From Planctomycetota bacterium (GTDB taxonomy: Bacteria > Planctomycetota > MHYJ01 > WSZJ01 > JACPWG01): 64,000 bases of DNA. Shown piece after piece: positions 48,948-57,532 of the stretch; the first letter of the stretch is position 1, and every line of letters begins with the position of its first letter. The notes under the pieces are model-generated. The model had not been told where the DNA came from and made no database searches. It saw only the letters and a program-made list of their open reading frames with translations. The stretch is taken from contig JACPWG010000050.1 of assembly GCA_016197205.1 (NCBI GenBank), positions 1 to 64,000 of the forward strand, given 5' to 3'. A program made the translations under genes and the position numbers.

Positions 48948-49295
48948 TCAGCCCAGCTTGTTGATGATCGAGGAGAGGATGTTGACGATTTCGGTCGCTT
49001 CCTGGATGCCGGCGGTGACGTTGACGAACGTCGGCCATTTTCGTTCGATGATACGAAGCCAGTAGCGCGTCTCCCGGGCCTCTCTCCGCGCAATGATGAA
49101 GATCCTACGGGACTCCCGTTTCGTTGACGCGCCGTCCGCTTCCTCAACGTTCGCCCCGATCGCGGGGCCCGAGCGTGCCAACTGCCTCCTCGCGATGTTC
49201 ACCTCCAACCGGTTCGGCAGCAGCGGCGTGATGTCGAGGATGCGCAGCGCGAACTCGAACGTCCGCTCCTTCAGGTCGTATGGTTTCTGCCCCAT
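48948..49295 (-). CDS. four-helix-bundle protein, 23S rRNA IVP family
   Basis: A 115-residue four-helix-bundle protein (TIGR02436). The pattern LKERTFEFALRILDITPLLPNR, then RRQLARSGPAIGANVEEADGASTKRESRRIFIIARREARETRYWLRII, is the family signature ('R..Si..nieEg....s..ef...l.iA..s..E..~wl'). These proteins are known from intervening sequences of 23S rRNA genes and, as bAvd relatives, in retroelements; their role outside is unclear. ATG at 49295 with GGAAG upstream. It lies alone between inverted short-repeat arrays, inside an otherwise metabolic operon. Confidence 0.9.
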   Translation of the reverse strand: MGQKPYDLKERTFEFALRILDITPLLPNRLEVNIARRQLARSGPAIGANVEEADGASTKRESRRIFIIARREARETRYWLRIIERKWPTFVNVTAGIQEATEIVNILSSIINKLG

Positions 49296-49385
49296 CACTT
49301 CCGCTTCCAACCGCTACATCAAAGACGGCGCCGCGTTATTTGGACCCCTACCGGTGAACTTCTTGAAAGCGTCTCCAGATTCGCC

Positions 49386-49567
49386 GGCGACGAAACCACA
49401 AAGACTCGAAGTCACGAAGACCACAAAGGCGCTTTTTGGCCGAGCCAAACTCGCCCCCCTCACACAGCGTCCTTCGTGGTCTTCGTGCCTTTGTGGCTTT
49501 GTGGTTTCGTCGTCCGTTTGGGTTTCGGGCCTTCGCCCGAGTTGGGATTTGGGATTTGGGATTTCTT
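49386..49567. repeat. right inverted arrays of the IVP cassette
   Basis: GAAACCACAAAGACTCGAAG (from about 49391) and, inverted, CCTTCGTGGTCTTCGTGCC with TTTGTGGTTTC (49470-49511) form a hairpin of CACAAAG/CACGAAG-type units. Three GGGATTT units follow at 49546-49567, ending immediately before the stop codon of the LuxE-like gene (49568-49570). Confidence 0.8.
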
Positions 49568-50653
49568 TCAGTAGACCCCCTCCACCACCTTCTTCTCCAG
49601 CATCCCCCACGGCCGCACATCCCCGACGCCGTCCCACGGATACAGCGCACACGGATGCCGGCGCTCGGCCTCGTCCCGCTCGAGGAAGCGCGGCAGGAAG
49701 AACTCCTGCGTGAGCGTCGTCAGCTCGACGCGGCCGAAACGGCCGTAGTCGACCAACCGGTCGGTGGCGCCGGGATCGACCACGCGCAGCACGGCGCGCG
49801 GCTGTGGCGCGTAGTAGGTGACGCTCCAGTTGTCTTCGGGCAGGAGCGGACGGCTGCACGCGAGTCCCATGAGCGTATTGCCGTAGGTCGGGACGAATGC
49901 GACTTTATTTTCGAGGACCTCCTCGACGAGAAAGCGTACGAGCTGGTGCGTCATCGACGTGCCGCCGCAGAAGACCCCCTTGATCCCGGCCGCCGGGATC
50001 GACAGCCGCTCGCCGAGTGCTTCGAGCAGCTTCGGCGTGGCGAAGAGGCAGCCGACCCGTCGATGCTTGAGGATCATCGCCGCCTGGTCCACCACGTGGT
50101 CCTTGTAGCGGTTCGCGAGCTCGACTTCTTTCTGTCCGAGCAGCTTCACGACCCAGCGCGGGTCGAGGTCGACGTGGAAGCACGACCCGCCTCGGAGATT
50201 CGCCAGATGTTCGATCGCGAGACGCAGGCGCCTCGGGCCTGTGGGGCCGATCATGAGCCAGCTCGCGCCTCGTGGGAACGCCGCGTCGTCGAGCGTCTTC
50301 GAAAACTCCGTGTAGTCGACGAGGTGGTCGTCCCAGCTCACCCGCTGCTTGGGCATCCCGGTCGTCCCGCCCGTCTCGAAAACCTTGTAGGGTCGGCCGG
50401 CGAAGGCACGCGGCACCCACCGCTCGGGAGGCTCGTCCCGGAGCCACTCATCCACGAAGTGAGGAAACCGGGCGAGGTCCGCAAAGCGCGTGACCTCGGC
50501 GGCCGGGTCCCAGCCGGCGCGCCGGGCCCAGTCGAGCCAGAAGGGCGTGCCGGTTTCCGCCGAGAAATGCCACCGGACGACCTCGCGGAGATGCACGTCG
50601 AGGGCGCTCTCGGCTGCAGCGGCAACTTCGCTCGGAGTTGAGGAGCTTTCCAT
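49568..50653 (-). CDS. LuxE-like acyl-activating (AMP-forming) ligase
   Basis: A 361-residue adenylate-forming protein of the LuxE/PaaK type. PYKVFETGGTTGMPKQRVSWDDHLVDY is the Thr/Gly-rich nucleotide loop, FATPKLLEALGE and GVFCGGTSMTHQLVRF match the mid-domain, FVPTYGNTLMGLACSRP matches the 'yG.TE' region, and the C-terminus LVDYGRFGRVELTTL gives the hinge Asp/Arg. ATG at 50653 with GAGG seven bases upstream. It probably activates a carboxylic acid that the LuxC-like protein then reduces. Acid identity cannot be told. Confidence 0.82.
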   Translation of the reverse strand: MESSSTPSEVAAAAESALDVHLREVVRWHFSAETGTPFWLDWARRAGWDPAAEVTRFADLARFPHFVDEWLRDEPPERWVPRAFAGRPYKVFETGGTTGMPKQRVSWDDHLVDYTEFSKTLDDAAFPRGASWLMIGPTGPRRLRLAIEHLANLRGGSCFHVDLDPRWVVKLLGQKEVELANRYKDHVVDQAAMILKHRRVGCLFATPKLLEALGERLSIPAAGIKGVFCGGTSMTHQLVRFLVEEVLENKVAFVPTYGNTLMGLACSRPLLPEDNWSVTYYAPQPRAVLRVVDPGATDRLVDYGRFGRVELTTLTQEFFLPRFLERDEAERRHPCALYPWDGVGDVRPWGMLEKKVVEGVY

Positions 50654-50720
50654 GCAACGCCTCGGAGGCGAAGGGGGCGTGAAATCCGTACGCAGATTCC
50701 CAAAGTCGGTGACGTCTATG

Positions 50721-50783
50721 GACAGGATAACAGGATTGACCGGATCACATGACACCGTATCCGGTTGATCCTGTTATCCTGTC
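50721..50783. repeat. GGATAACAGGAT hairpin repeat
   Basis: The arm 50721-50745 (GACAGGATAACAGGATTGAC...) is complementary to 50759-50783 with two mismatches, with a 13-nt loop. The right arm and part of the loop recur at 31875-31915. The hairpin lies between the symporter gene end and the LuxE-like start. Confidence 0.75.
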
Positions 50784-50822
50784 AGGATAAGCCCCATGGG
50801 ATCGCACTCGCCGAACCGCGCC

Positions 50823-52466
50823 TCACGGAGTCGCGGGGAAATAGCGGTCGATCGTCGCCTGGCTCGGCGGCCGGGTCAAGAGCGAGACCCCGACGACGAG
50901 CAGAACGGAGATGAGCACCATCGGCACGACCGGCAAGTAGCCGAGGACGGTCACGTTTCCGGGCGTGCGCTGGAGCAGCGAGCCGAGGGAAGCAAAGAGG
51001 TCACGCGCGGGCTCGCCGGCCTTCGGCGCGATTCCGGTCGAGGACTCGTAGAGATACCAGGTCCCGGCCACCGCGGCCGCGACCCAGAGCGTCGCGGCAA
51101 GCGCCCCCCACTTCGTGCTCCGCTTCCAGAAGAGGGCGGCGACCATGACCGGCGCGAGCGAAGCATAGCCGGAGAAGGCGAACCGGATGGCCAGCTCGAA
51201 GATGCCGGCCTTGTCTTTGAGTGCGAGCGCGGCGCAATAGGCGAAGACGGTGACCCCGATCACGAAGGCGCGTCCGGTCCAGACCTGGGCGCTTTCGCCG
51301 AAACGGGTCTTGCCGCCGTAATGGGCGAAAATGTCCTCCGTGAACATGGTGCAGAGCGCGAGGATCTGGCTGTCCGCGGCCATGACGCAGGCGAGAATGC
51401 CGGCGCCGAGGATGCCCGAGACGAGGGGATTGCTGTAGGTGGTGAGCAACCGCAGGATGACGTCATCCGACTCCCCGGGCTTGAGCCCCGGGAACTGCTG
51501 GGCCGCGACCACGCCGAGGTAGACGCTGGGAAGCCAGATCAGGGCGATGCAGAGCGGGTAGGCGATCACGGTGCGCTTGAAGGACGAGACGCGCTCCGCC
51601 GTGAAGCACATGATCGACATGTGCGGGAACATGATCGAAGAGAGCGGGATCAGGAAATAGCTGAGAAATTCCCCCTGCGGGATGCGCTGGCGCGACAGAA
51701 GCGGCAACGTTTTCGGATCGGCCGCGAGTTTCGCCATGATCTGGTCGAAGCCCCCCATGCGCGACCCGATGAGGAGGAAGGCGGTCGTGCCAAAGCCGAG
51801 AAAGAGCAGCGTCTGGAAGGTGTTGACCCAGGCCGTCCCGCGCATGCCGCCGAAGAAGACGTAGCTCATGAGGACGAGGGCGACCAGCGCGCCTCCGAAT
51901 TCGTAGCTCACCCAATGCTGCGGCGCGAGAAGCGGCTTGCCGTTCACGAGGACTGGGCTTCCGTTGCGCACGACCTCTTCCATGACCGGTTTGCCGTCCG
52001 GCCCGGTGACCCTGCTGAGCGCCTCAAAGGTCGTCCCGCCACCCATGACACCGATGACGATGTAGGGGACGAGCATAGCGGCCGTCAAAAGGAAGATGAG
52101 CGTACCGATCTCGGAGCACTCCCAGCGATCGCGGAAAAACTGGACCTGGGTCATGTGGCCGAAACGCTTGCCGAGACCCCAAAGGCGCGTGCCGATGAAG
52201 AAAAGGGTGAGCGGGATGACGAGTCCGGAGGCGGAGGCCATCATCCCGTAGACGCCGATCCCCCGCTGGTAGGCCATCCCGGAGCTGCCGAGAATGGCAA
52301 AGGCCGTCATGTTGGTGCCGAACAGGGCGAGAAGGAACACGAACGGGCCGAGCGTGCGGCCGGCGAGGAAGTAGTCTTCGCCCGAGGTCTTGCCGCGGCG
52401 GAAGGCGAAGATGCCGATGTACAGGACGACTGCGAGGTAGGCGAAGACGACGAGCGTCGGGATCAT
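50823..52466 (-). CDS. sodium/solute symporter (SSS family)
   Basis: A 547-residue membrane protein with about 13 hydrophobic helices. The N-terminus has [57 protein letters not shown], the SSS signature (helix, then 'dyflaGR.l......ls..at..sa...lG..g..y'). [24 protein letters not shown] and [18 protein letters not shown] fit later helices, the latter with the conserved 'aal.st.ds.l'. An extended polar insert lies near residues 150-185. The start overlaps the DUF3311 stop (ATGA). Substrate (sugar, acid, amino acid) cannot be told. Confidence 0.92.
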   Translation of the reverse strand: MIPTLVVFAYLAVVLYIGIFAFRRGKTSGEDYFLAGRTLGPFVFLLALFGTNMTAFAILGSSGMAYQRGIGVYGMMASASGLVIPLTLFFIGTRLWGLGKRFGHMTQVQFFRDRWECSEIGTLIFLLTAAMLVPYIVIGVMGGGTTFEALSRVTGPDGKPVMEEVVRNGSPVLVNGKPLLAPQHWVSYEFGGALVALVLMSYVFFGGMRGTAWVNTFQTLLFLGFGTTAFLLIGSRMGGFDQIMAKLAADPKTLPLLSRQRIPQGEFLSYFLIPLSSIMFPHMSIMCFTAERVSSFKRTVIAYPLCIALIWLPSVYLGVVAAQQFPGLKPGESDDVILRLLTTYSNPLVSGILGAGILACVMAADSQILALCTMFTEDIFAHYGGKTRFGESAQVWTGRAFVIGVTVFAYCAALALKDKAGIFELAIRFAFSGYASLAPVMVAALFWKRSTKWGALAATLWVAAAVAGTWYLYESSTGIAPKAGEPARDLFASLGSLLQRTPGNVTVLGYLPVVPMVLISVLLVVGVSLLTRPPSQATIDRYFPATP

Positions 52467-52702
52467 GCGCCGCCTCCACGCTTGTCGCTGCCCGCGAGGG
52501 GCGTCTCGATGGCTTCGAGGTCGTGCGGCCACGCGAAACGCACGAGAAGCGCCAGGAGGCCCGCGGCCGCCACGGAGTAGGCCGCGTGATAGGCCAGGCC
52601 CGCGGGCAGGAACCCGAAGACCAGGCGGGCGTCCTTCCAGAGCCAGAAGTCCTGGTGGAGGACGATCAGCGCGAGGACGAGGGCGGTGAGGAGCCGGCGC
52701 AT
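52463..52702 (-). CDS. DUF3311-like small membrane protein, symporter partner
   Basis: A 79-residue protein from the ATG at 52702 with two hydrophobic helices ([21 protein letters not shown] and [28 protein letters not shown]) and the polar D-F-W segment between them. This size, topology and position directly before an SSS symporter are typical of DUF3311 proteins. Four-base overlap with the symporter start indicates coupling and probably a complex. Confidence 0.82.
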   Translation of the reverse strand: MRRLLTALVLALIVLHQDFWLWKDARLVFGFLPAGLAYHAAYSVAAAGLLALLVRFAWPHDLEAIETPLAGSDKRGGGA

Positions 52703-52743
52703 TGCTCGCATCCGATATCGGTTCCGAGAATCGAAGAACGAGA

Positions 52744-52764
52744 AACCACAGATTTCACAGATTC
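52744..52764. repeat. left inverted repeat of the GxxExxY cassette
   Basis: Identical over 21 nt to 31738-31758 (core CCACAGATTTCACAGATT). It is inverted relative to 53187-53207, which lies on the other side of the GxxExxY gene. Confidence 0.85.
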
Positions 52765-52781
52765 GATTTGTGGGGGGCATG

Positions 52782-53147
52782 CTACGAGACAAAGCGCTTC
52801 CATTTGAGGGAGGCCTCGCCGAAATTGATGAGGAATCCCACATGAACGTCACAACACTTCAGGCTGTTGATGGTTTGCGCATCGTCCACGCGACCGACGA
52901 CCGACTGGGCCTTTATCTCGACGACGACCTCTTCAAAAACCAGGAAGTCCGGCACGTAGAACTTCTCGAGGACTCGGTCCTTGAAGTGAATGCGCACCTT
53001 TGGTTTGGAATGAAAAGGGATTCCACGCGTCTCGAACTCGATCCCGAGCGCCTCGTGGTAAACGGCCTCGAGGTGCCCTGGACCCAGTACCGAATGCACC
53101 TCCATTGCCGCGCCAATGATCGCATGGGTCCGCGGATCCCTCTCCAC
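52782..53147 (-). CDS. GxxExxY protein (PD-(D/E)XK-like fold)
   Basis: A 121-residue protein of the GxxExxY family (TIGR04256). IIGAAMEVHSVLGPGHLEAVYHEAL holds the name motif G-x-x-E-x-x-Y. KVRIHFKDRVLEKFYVPDFLVFEEVVVEIKAQSVV holds the PD-(x)-(E)xK core (Asp of PDF, Glu-x-Lys of EIKA). SLKCCDVHVGFLINFGEASLKWKRFV is the family end. The nuclease-like residues are intact, although no activity is established for the family. It stands alone between inverted CACAGATTT repeats, downstream of the propeller genes. Confidence 0.92.
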   Translation of the reverse strand: MERDPRTHAIIGAAMEVHSVLGPGHLEAVYHEALGIEFETRGIPFHSKPKVRIHFKDRVLEKFYVPDFLVFEEVVVEIKAQSVVGRVDDAQTINSLKCCDVHVGFLINFGEASLKWKRFVS

Positions 53148-53166
53148 GGTTTCCTCCCCATCGAAA

Positions 53167-53219
53167 GTAATCTGCGAAATCGCCGTAAATCTGTGAAATC
53201 TGTGGTTACAGTGGCGTTC
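53167..53219. repeat. right inverted repeat of the GxxExxY cassette
   Basis: Closely similar to 31759-31811, beginning GTAATCTG and ending GTGGCGTTC, with the AATCTGTGAAATCTGTGGTT core at 53188-53207. It reaches the stop codon of the propeller gene (53218-53220), so it also borders a gene end. Confidence 0.85.
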
Positions 53220-54813
53220 ACTTCCCCTCCCCCCTCACGGCATACAACCGCGTCTGCGTCGCCACGTACAGCACCCCATTCGCCGCCACAGGCGTCGAGT
53301 AGATCGGCTCTTCCAGGCTTACTTTGGCCAGCACGTTCGCCTCCTTGCCGGCCGCCAGCACCCACAGTTCCCCGTCTTCCGTCCCGACGTACACCTTTCC
53401 GTCCGCGACGAAGGTCGAGCCCCAGATGTGGCTGCCGGTCGGCTGCACCCAATACGCGGTGCCCGTCTCCGCGTCCAGCGCGTGGATCGAGCCCGCGTAG
53501 TCGGCCGCGTACACAAGCCCGTCCGCGATCGACACCGTCGAGATCGAGCGCGAAAGCTTGTCGTAGGACCACACCTTGCCGTCTTTCGTGACGTCGCCGG
53601 TCTTCGTCGCGTCGATGCAACTCAAATTGCCGACGCCGTTCCCGTGTTCCGGGTCCTGGCCGACCGCCACGTAGATGCGTTCCTTGTAAAAGACCGGCGT
53701 CGCAATCACCTCGCTCGGGCCGTCGGCCGCCGGGTATTTGATGAATTTGCCGTCCTTCGTCGTCTTGTGCTCCGGCGGGTTGCAATCGTACCGCCAGACC
53801 TCTTTCAGCGCATTGAGCCCGTCCTCGCCCGCGACGGGCGCAGGCGCCGGGTCGAAGGCGTGGCAGAAGCCGTCCCCCGCCCCGAAGATCACCAGCCCGC
53901 GCCCGCCGACCTTGCCGAACGTCGGGGACGACCAATTGCAATGGTAAAGCCGCTTCCCGATCCCCTCGTGCTCTTCGCCGAGCAGCTTTCCCGTCTTCTT
54001 GTCCAGGCAGACCAGGCAAGGGGCCTGCGGCGCCGGGATGTTCACGTGCGACCAGTCCTGCCCGTTCGAGGTCGTCACGAACAGCCGGTCCTCCAGAAGG
54101 AGCACCGAGCTGGAGGTGATGTTGTGAGGGAACACGCCCAGCTCGTCCCGCATGTCGAAGCGCCACAGGATGTCGCCGTCCGTCGGCGCAAGCTCCATCT
54201 TCGGCTTCCCCGGCCCCGCGATGTACTGGCCCTCGTCCTGGAAGGGCCCGTCATTCCCGTTCGCGAGCCCGTTCACGTCCACGCACAGCACTTCGCAGCG
54301 GTTCGTCACGATGTACGCGCGGTCCCCTTCCACGGCCGGCGAGGAGCACAAGCCCAGGAATTCCCAGTCGCTCACCTTGCCGGCCCCCAGCTTGGGGCTC
54401 ACGAGCTGCCAAAGGAACTTCCCCGTCCCTTCTTCGAAGCACATGAGCACGCCGCGGTCCCCCTGGTGCTTCGGATCGCGTGGGGATTCGTTGTTCGTGC
54501 CGACGAAGACCTTGCCACCGGCGATGGTCGGGTTGCCGTAGCACTGGGAGCCGAGCTTGGCTACCCACTTCACGTTTTTCGTCGTCGCCAGGTCGATCTC
54601 CTCCGAGTCCGGCTTCGGCTTTCCCGGCACGAAAGAGCCCGGCAGCCCCTTCTCCGGTGAAACCATGTTGCGGGAGACGTCATGTCCCCAAACCGGGAAG
54701 TCCTCGGCCCGCAGGAGGCCGCAAAGGGCGCCGAGCGTCAGGACCAGAATCGCCGGCGCGAACTTCAGCGAGACGGCGGCCGCGGTGAACGGGCGAGGGG
54801 CGAGCGAAAGCAT
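53218..54813 (-). CDS. exported PQQ-type beta-propeller protein
   Basis: A 531-residue protein with an N-terminal signal peptide (LKFAPAILVLTLGALCGLLRAED). It begins its mature part FPVWGHDVSRNMVSPEKGLPGSF, a start common to planctomycete PQQ-propeller proteins ('W.qw.G..r.g..~e.glp'). Blades with 'G.kvfVGt..g' and 'G.fLWq' motifs continue to the C-terminus (GVLYVATQTRLYAV). It starts 15 bp after the larger propeller gene and is co-transcribed with it. Role unknown, possibly a periplasmic sensor or scaffold. Confidence 0.88.
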   Translation of the reverse strand: MLSLAPRPFTAAAVSLKFAPAILVLTLGALCGLLRAEDFPVWGHDVSRNMVSPEKGLPGSFVPGKPKPDSEEIDLATTKNVKWVAKLGSQCYGNPTIAGGKVFVGTNNESPRDPKHQGDRGVLMCFEEGTGKFLWQLVSPKLGAGKVSDWEFLGLCSSPAVEGDRAYIVTNRCEVLCVDVNGLANGNDGPFQDEGQYIAGPGKPKMELAPTDGDILWRFDMRDELGVFPHNITSSSVLLLEDRLFVTTSNGQDWSHVNIPAPQAPCLVCLDKKTGKLLGEEHEGIGKRLYHCNWSSPTFGKVGGRGLVIFGAGDGFCHAFDPAPAPVAGEDGLNALKEVWRYDCNPPEHKTTKDGKFIKYPAADGPSEVIATPVFYKERIYVAVGQDPEHGNGVGNLSCIDATKTGDVTKDGKVWSYDKLSRSISTVSIADGLVYAADYAGSIHALDAETGTAYWVQPTGSHIWGSTFVADGKVYVGTEDGELWVLAAGKEANVLAKVSLEEPIYSTPVAANGVLYVATQTRLYAVRGEGK

Positions 54814-54828
54814 GTCATTTCCTCCGGG

Positions 54829-57210
54829 TCACTCGTTGGCCGTGACGGAGACGTTGTCGACGTAGACGCGGACGCGGTTTTGCGGGGAGAAGCCGAAGAG
54901 GCCCGGCGACCCTGAGGCGTGCGCGCGCTTGTGGGGGACCTCGAGCGTCCATGCGGCGGGTTCAGGCTCGCCTCGCGGCCACGCCTTTCCCCGCACCACG
55001 CCCGACCCGTCCGCCGCGACGTCCACGCGCGCCTTGAGCCGGTACCAGGCGCTCGCCTTCCAGGCAAAGGGGACGGCGACCTTGAGCCGGTCGTAGTTCG
55101 AATTGACCTCCAGCTCCTGCGCGTTGCCGATCAGCGCGACCACGTAGCGCTGGTTGATCACGCCCACGACCGACATCGTTCGCCGGGTACCGTCGCTCAT
55201 GACGTCCGCTTCCACGGTGTAGTTCGAGAGGTCCGACGGCCCGAGGAACGTGAACGACCGCTGAAAGAGGTCGTTGTCCAGCGTCTTGGCAAGCACTCTC
55301 GACCCGTCGCGCTCGCGGATCTCCCATTTGAAGCGCGCGCCGATCCACGGAAGCGGCGGGTACGCGAACATCACCCCCGTCTCCTGCTCGTGCTTGACGG
55401 CGAGCGGGTACGACTCGAACTCTTCCCGGAAAGGCGGTCGCGGAAGGACGCGCCCGCGCATGGTCCCCTTCACCTCCCCGATCGTGGCCTCCCAGGACCC
55501 CGCCGAGAGGCGCGCGTCGGGGGCGGCCGACAGCCGACCCTCCGCGTCGAACTCCGCGTTCATTTCCGAGCGTACCTTCGCCGTGGCCGGGACGAACTTC
55601 CTCCATTGCGGCACGGCGCCCGCGGGCAGCGGCACGCGCGCGCCGTTCGCATCCACCCCGAGCAGGCGGAGCGCGGCCTTTTCGCCGGGCTTGAGCACGA
55701 GGTCCGCGGGAACGGGGAGAAGGAACGCGAGCGGCCCGGGCGCGGCGGCGGCGGCCGCGGGCGAGACCGGACCGGCCGCGGCCGGCTCCGGCCGATCCCC
55801 GGGGAGGCCGAAGCAGAAGAGCTTTTCCGTCGTGTGGACGTAAATCCGTCCGTTCCACACCGTCGGCGAGCCGAGGCAATTGCCGGGGAGGCGCTCCGTC
55901 GAGAGGACCTCCGTGCCTTTTTCGCCGGGCCGGAGGACGAAGAACGTGCCTTCGTTGATCGGCACGTAGAGCTTGCCGTCGGCCGCCAGCGGCGAGGCGT
56001 GAATCTGCTCGGGGCCGAGCTTGTGCTCCCAAAGCGTGCGGCCGGAGCCGGCATCGACGCAAAGGAGGCTTCCGGTCTCGACCGTCACGTAGACCCGGTC
56101 GCCGACCAGGACGGGCGAGCTGGAAAAGGACGAGAGGGAATTCCGCCACAGCTCCGAGGACCGGTCGAGGACCATGGGTTCGTCGGGCGTGGTCTTCTTG
56201 ACCTCGGCGGGGATGCGGATCGCGGCCATGCGACCGCTTTCGGACGTGTCGACGTTTTCTTTTCCGTGGATGGCGATGAGCGTGTCGTCCTTGTAGAGGA
56301 GCGCGGAGGCGTTGACGCCGCCCTTTGTGAAGGGGAAGCGCCAGAGCGGGACGCCGGTGCGCGCGTCGATCGCCGCCATGTGGCCGCAGCCGGTGCCGAC
56401 GTAGAGCACGCGGCGGCCTCGCCACCAACCGACGACCGGCGTGGCGAACGAATTGTCGAGGGGTGCGGTTCCGGGCGTCGTGGACCAGACCAGCTCTCCG
56501 GTGCGCTTTTCGAACGCGTACAGGCGGTCGCGCGCGGGACCCTCTTTTCCCCAGTTCGACGTGACCGCGTGGACCATGACGAGGTCGCCGTCGACTACCG
56601 GGGAGCCGATGCGGCCGTTGGGGAAGGTGATGCGGCCGAATTCTTCCATGAGCGAGTGGCGCCAGAGCAGCTTGCCGTCGGCGGTCCTGCAATGGAAAAG
56701 GCCCGGGGCGGTGAGGTAATAGACGTTGGCGGTTTCCGCGTCGACCGTCGGCGCGCCGATGGCGTAGCGGTTGTAAACGGTGTCGGACAGGAAGTCGCTG
56801 GAGCCGTGCTCCCAGAGCAGCTTGCCGGTCTTCGCGTCGAGGCAGACGAGGAGTTCCTGGAGGTCGGGTCCGTCGCCTCGATAGCCGAGGACGTAGAGCT
56901 TGCCGTTCGCGAGCACGGGTGCGCCGCGGCCGGCGAGCTCGTAGGACCAGCGGAGATTCGGGCCGGCGAGCGTGCACTCGTCGGGCAGCCCGGTCTCGGT
57001 GGAGGCGCCGTTCTGATCGGGGCCGCGCCAGGCGAGCCAGCCGTGGGCGACGGGTGCGGGTGCGGCTGGGGCGGGCGGCTTCGTCCCGGCTGCATCGTCG
57101 GCGGGGGCGCTGCGGAGCCCGGCGGCCAGGAGGACGAAGGGCAGGACCACGAGGCCGCCGACAACGGTGGAGGAGAGGAGGGAGCGGAGGATGGGACGGA
57201 GGGGCGTCAT
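54829..57210 (-). CDS. large exported PQQ-type beta-propeller protein
   Basis: A 793-residue protein from the ATG at 57210. The signal peptide is ILRSLLSSTVVGGLVVLPFVLLAAG, followed by a Pro/Ala-rich linker and HGWLAWRGPDQNGASTETGLPDE, the planctomycete propeller start. Eight or so blades run to about residue 480. An Ala/Pro linker near 490 joins a C-terminal module of about 300 residues (PLAFLLPVPADLVLKPGEKAALRLLGVDANG and a final jelly-roll-like LYVDNVSV-type strand, here RVRVYVDNVSVTAN) that may bind carbohydrate or protein. Operon with the propeller gene at 53218-54813. Confidence 0.88.
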   Translation of the reverse strand: MTPLRPILRSLLSSTVVGGLVVLPFVLLAAGLRSAPADDAAGTKPPAPAAPAPVAHGWLAWRGPDQNGASTETGLPDECTLAGPNLRWSYELAGRGAPVLANGKLYVLGYRGDGPDLQELLVCLDAKTGKLLWEHGSSDFLSDTVYNRYAIGAPTVDAETANVYYLTAPGLFHCRTADGKLLWRHSLMEEFGRITFPNGRIGSPVVDGDLVMVHAVTSNWGKEGPARDRLYAFEKRTGELVWSTTPGTAPLDNSFATPVVGWWRGRRVLYVGTGCGHMAAIDARTGVPLWRFPFTKGGVNASALLYKDDTLIAIHGKENVDTSESGRMAAIRIPAEVKKTTPDEPMVLDRSSELWRNSLSSFSSSPVLVGDRVYVTVETGSLLCVDAGSGRTLWEHKLGPEQIHASPLAADGKLYVPINEGTFFVLRPGEKGTEVLSTERLPGNCLGSPTVWNGRIYVHTTEKLFCFGLPGDRPEPAAAGPVSPAAAAAAPGPLAFLLPVPADLVLKPGEKAALRLLGVDANGARVPLPAGAVPQWRKFVPATAKVRSEMNAEFDAEGRLSAAPDARLSAGSWEATIGEVKGTMRGRVLPRPPFREEFESYPLAVKHEQETGVMFAYPPLPWIGARFKWEIRERDGSRVLAKTLDNDLFQRSFTFLGPSDLSNYTVEADVMSDGTRRTMSVVGVINQRYVVALIGNAQELEVNSNYDRLKVAVPFAWKASAWYRLKARVDVAADGSGVVRGKAWPRGEPEPAAWTLEVPHKRAHASGSPGLFGFSPQNRVRVYVDNVSVTANE

Positions 57211-57390
57211 GTGGGAATCCGTGAAAGGAGGGACCTCATGAAGAGGGGGGAAGGGGCGTGCGCCGGGGTCGCCGTCCGGAGGAGAAGCGCGACGCCGCGG
57301 AGCCGGGATCTTATACCGCCGTTCCCTCCAGCGTGTCAAGCAGCGGCGGGGGGCGATGCGCCCGCGCAAAAATAACTGCGCAGATTCGGG

Positions 57391-57515
57391 GTGCGCGTGG
57401 TGGTCGCCGGACTCGACATGGATTATCGCGGCCAGCCCTTCGAGCCGATGCCCAAACTTCTGGCCATTGCCGAGAACGTCACCAAGCTTCACGCCATCTG
57501 CATGTCGTGCGGATT
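57391..57515 (+). pseudogene. tdk: thymidine kinase fragment
   Basis: The plus frame from 57391 reads [20 protein letters not shown], then [21 protein letters not shown]. This is the middle of a type II thymidine kinase (the 'vi..GLd.Df...pF..~~~Ll~lAe~v~Kl~aiC~~CG' segment that includes the lasso region and first zinc cysteines). A stop lies six codons upstream in frame, so the P-loop half is missing, and after the first CxxC-like pair (CMSCGFCG) the frame runs into the helicase gene. It is a both-ends-truncated remnant. Confidence 0.8.
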
Positions 57516-57532
57516 CTGCGGGAGCCCTCTCC

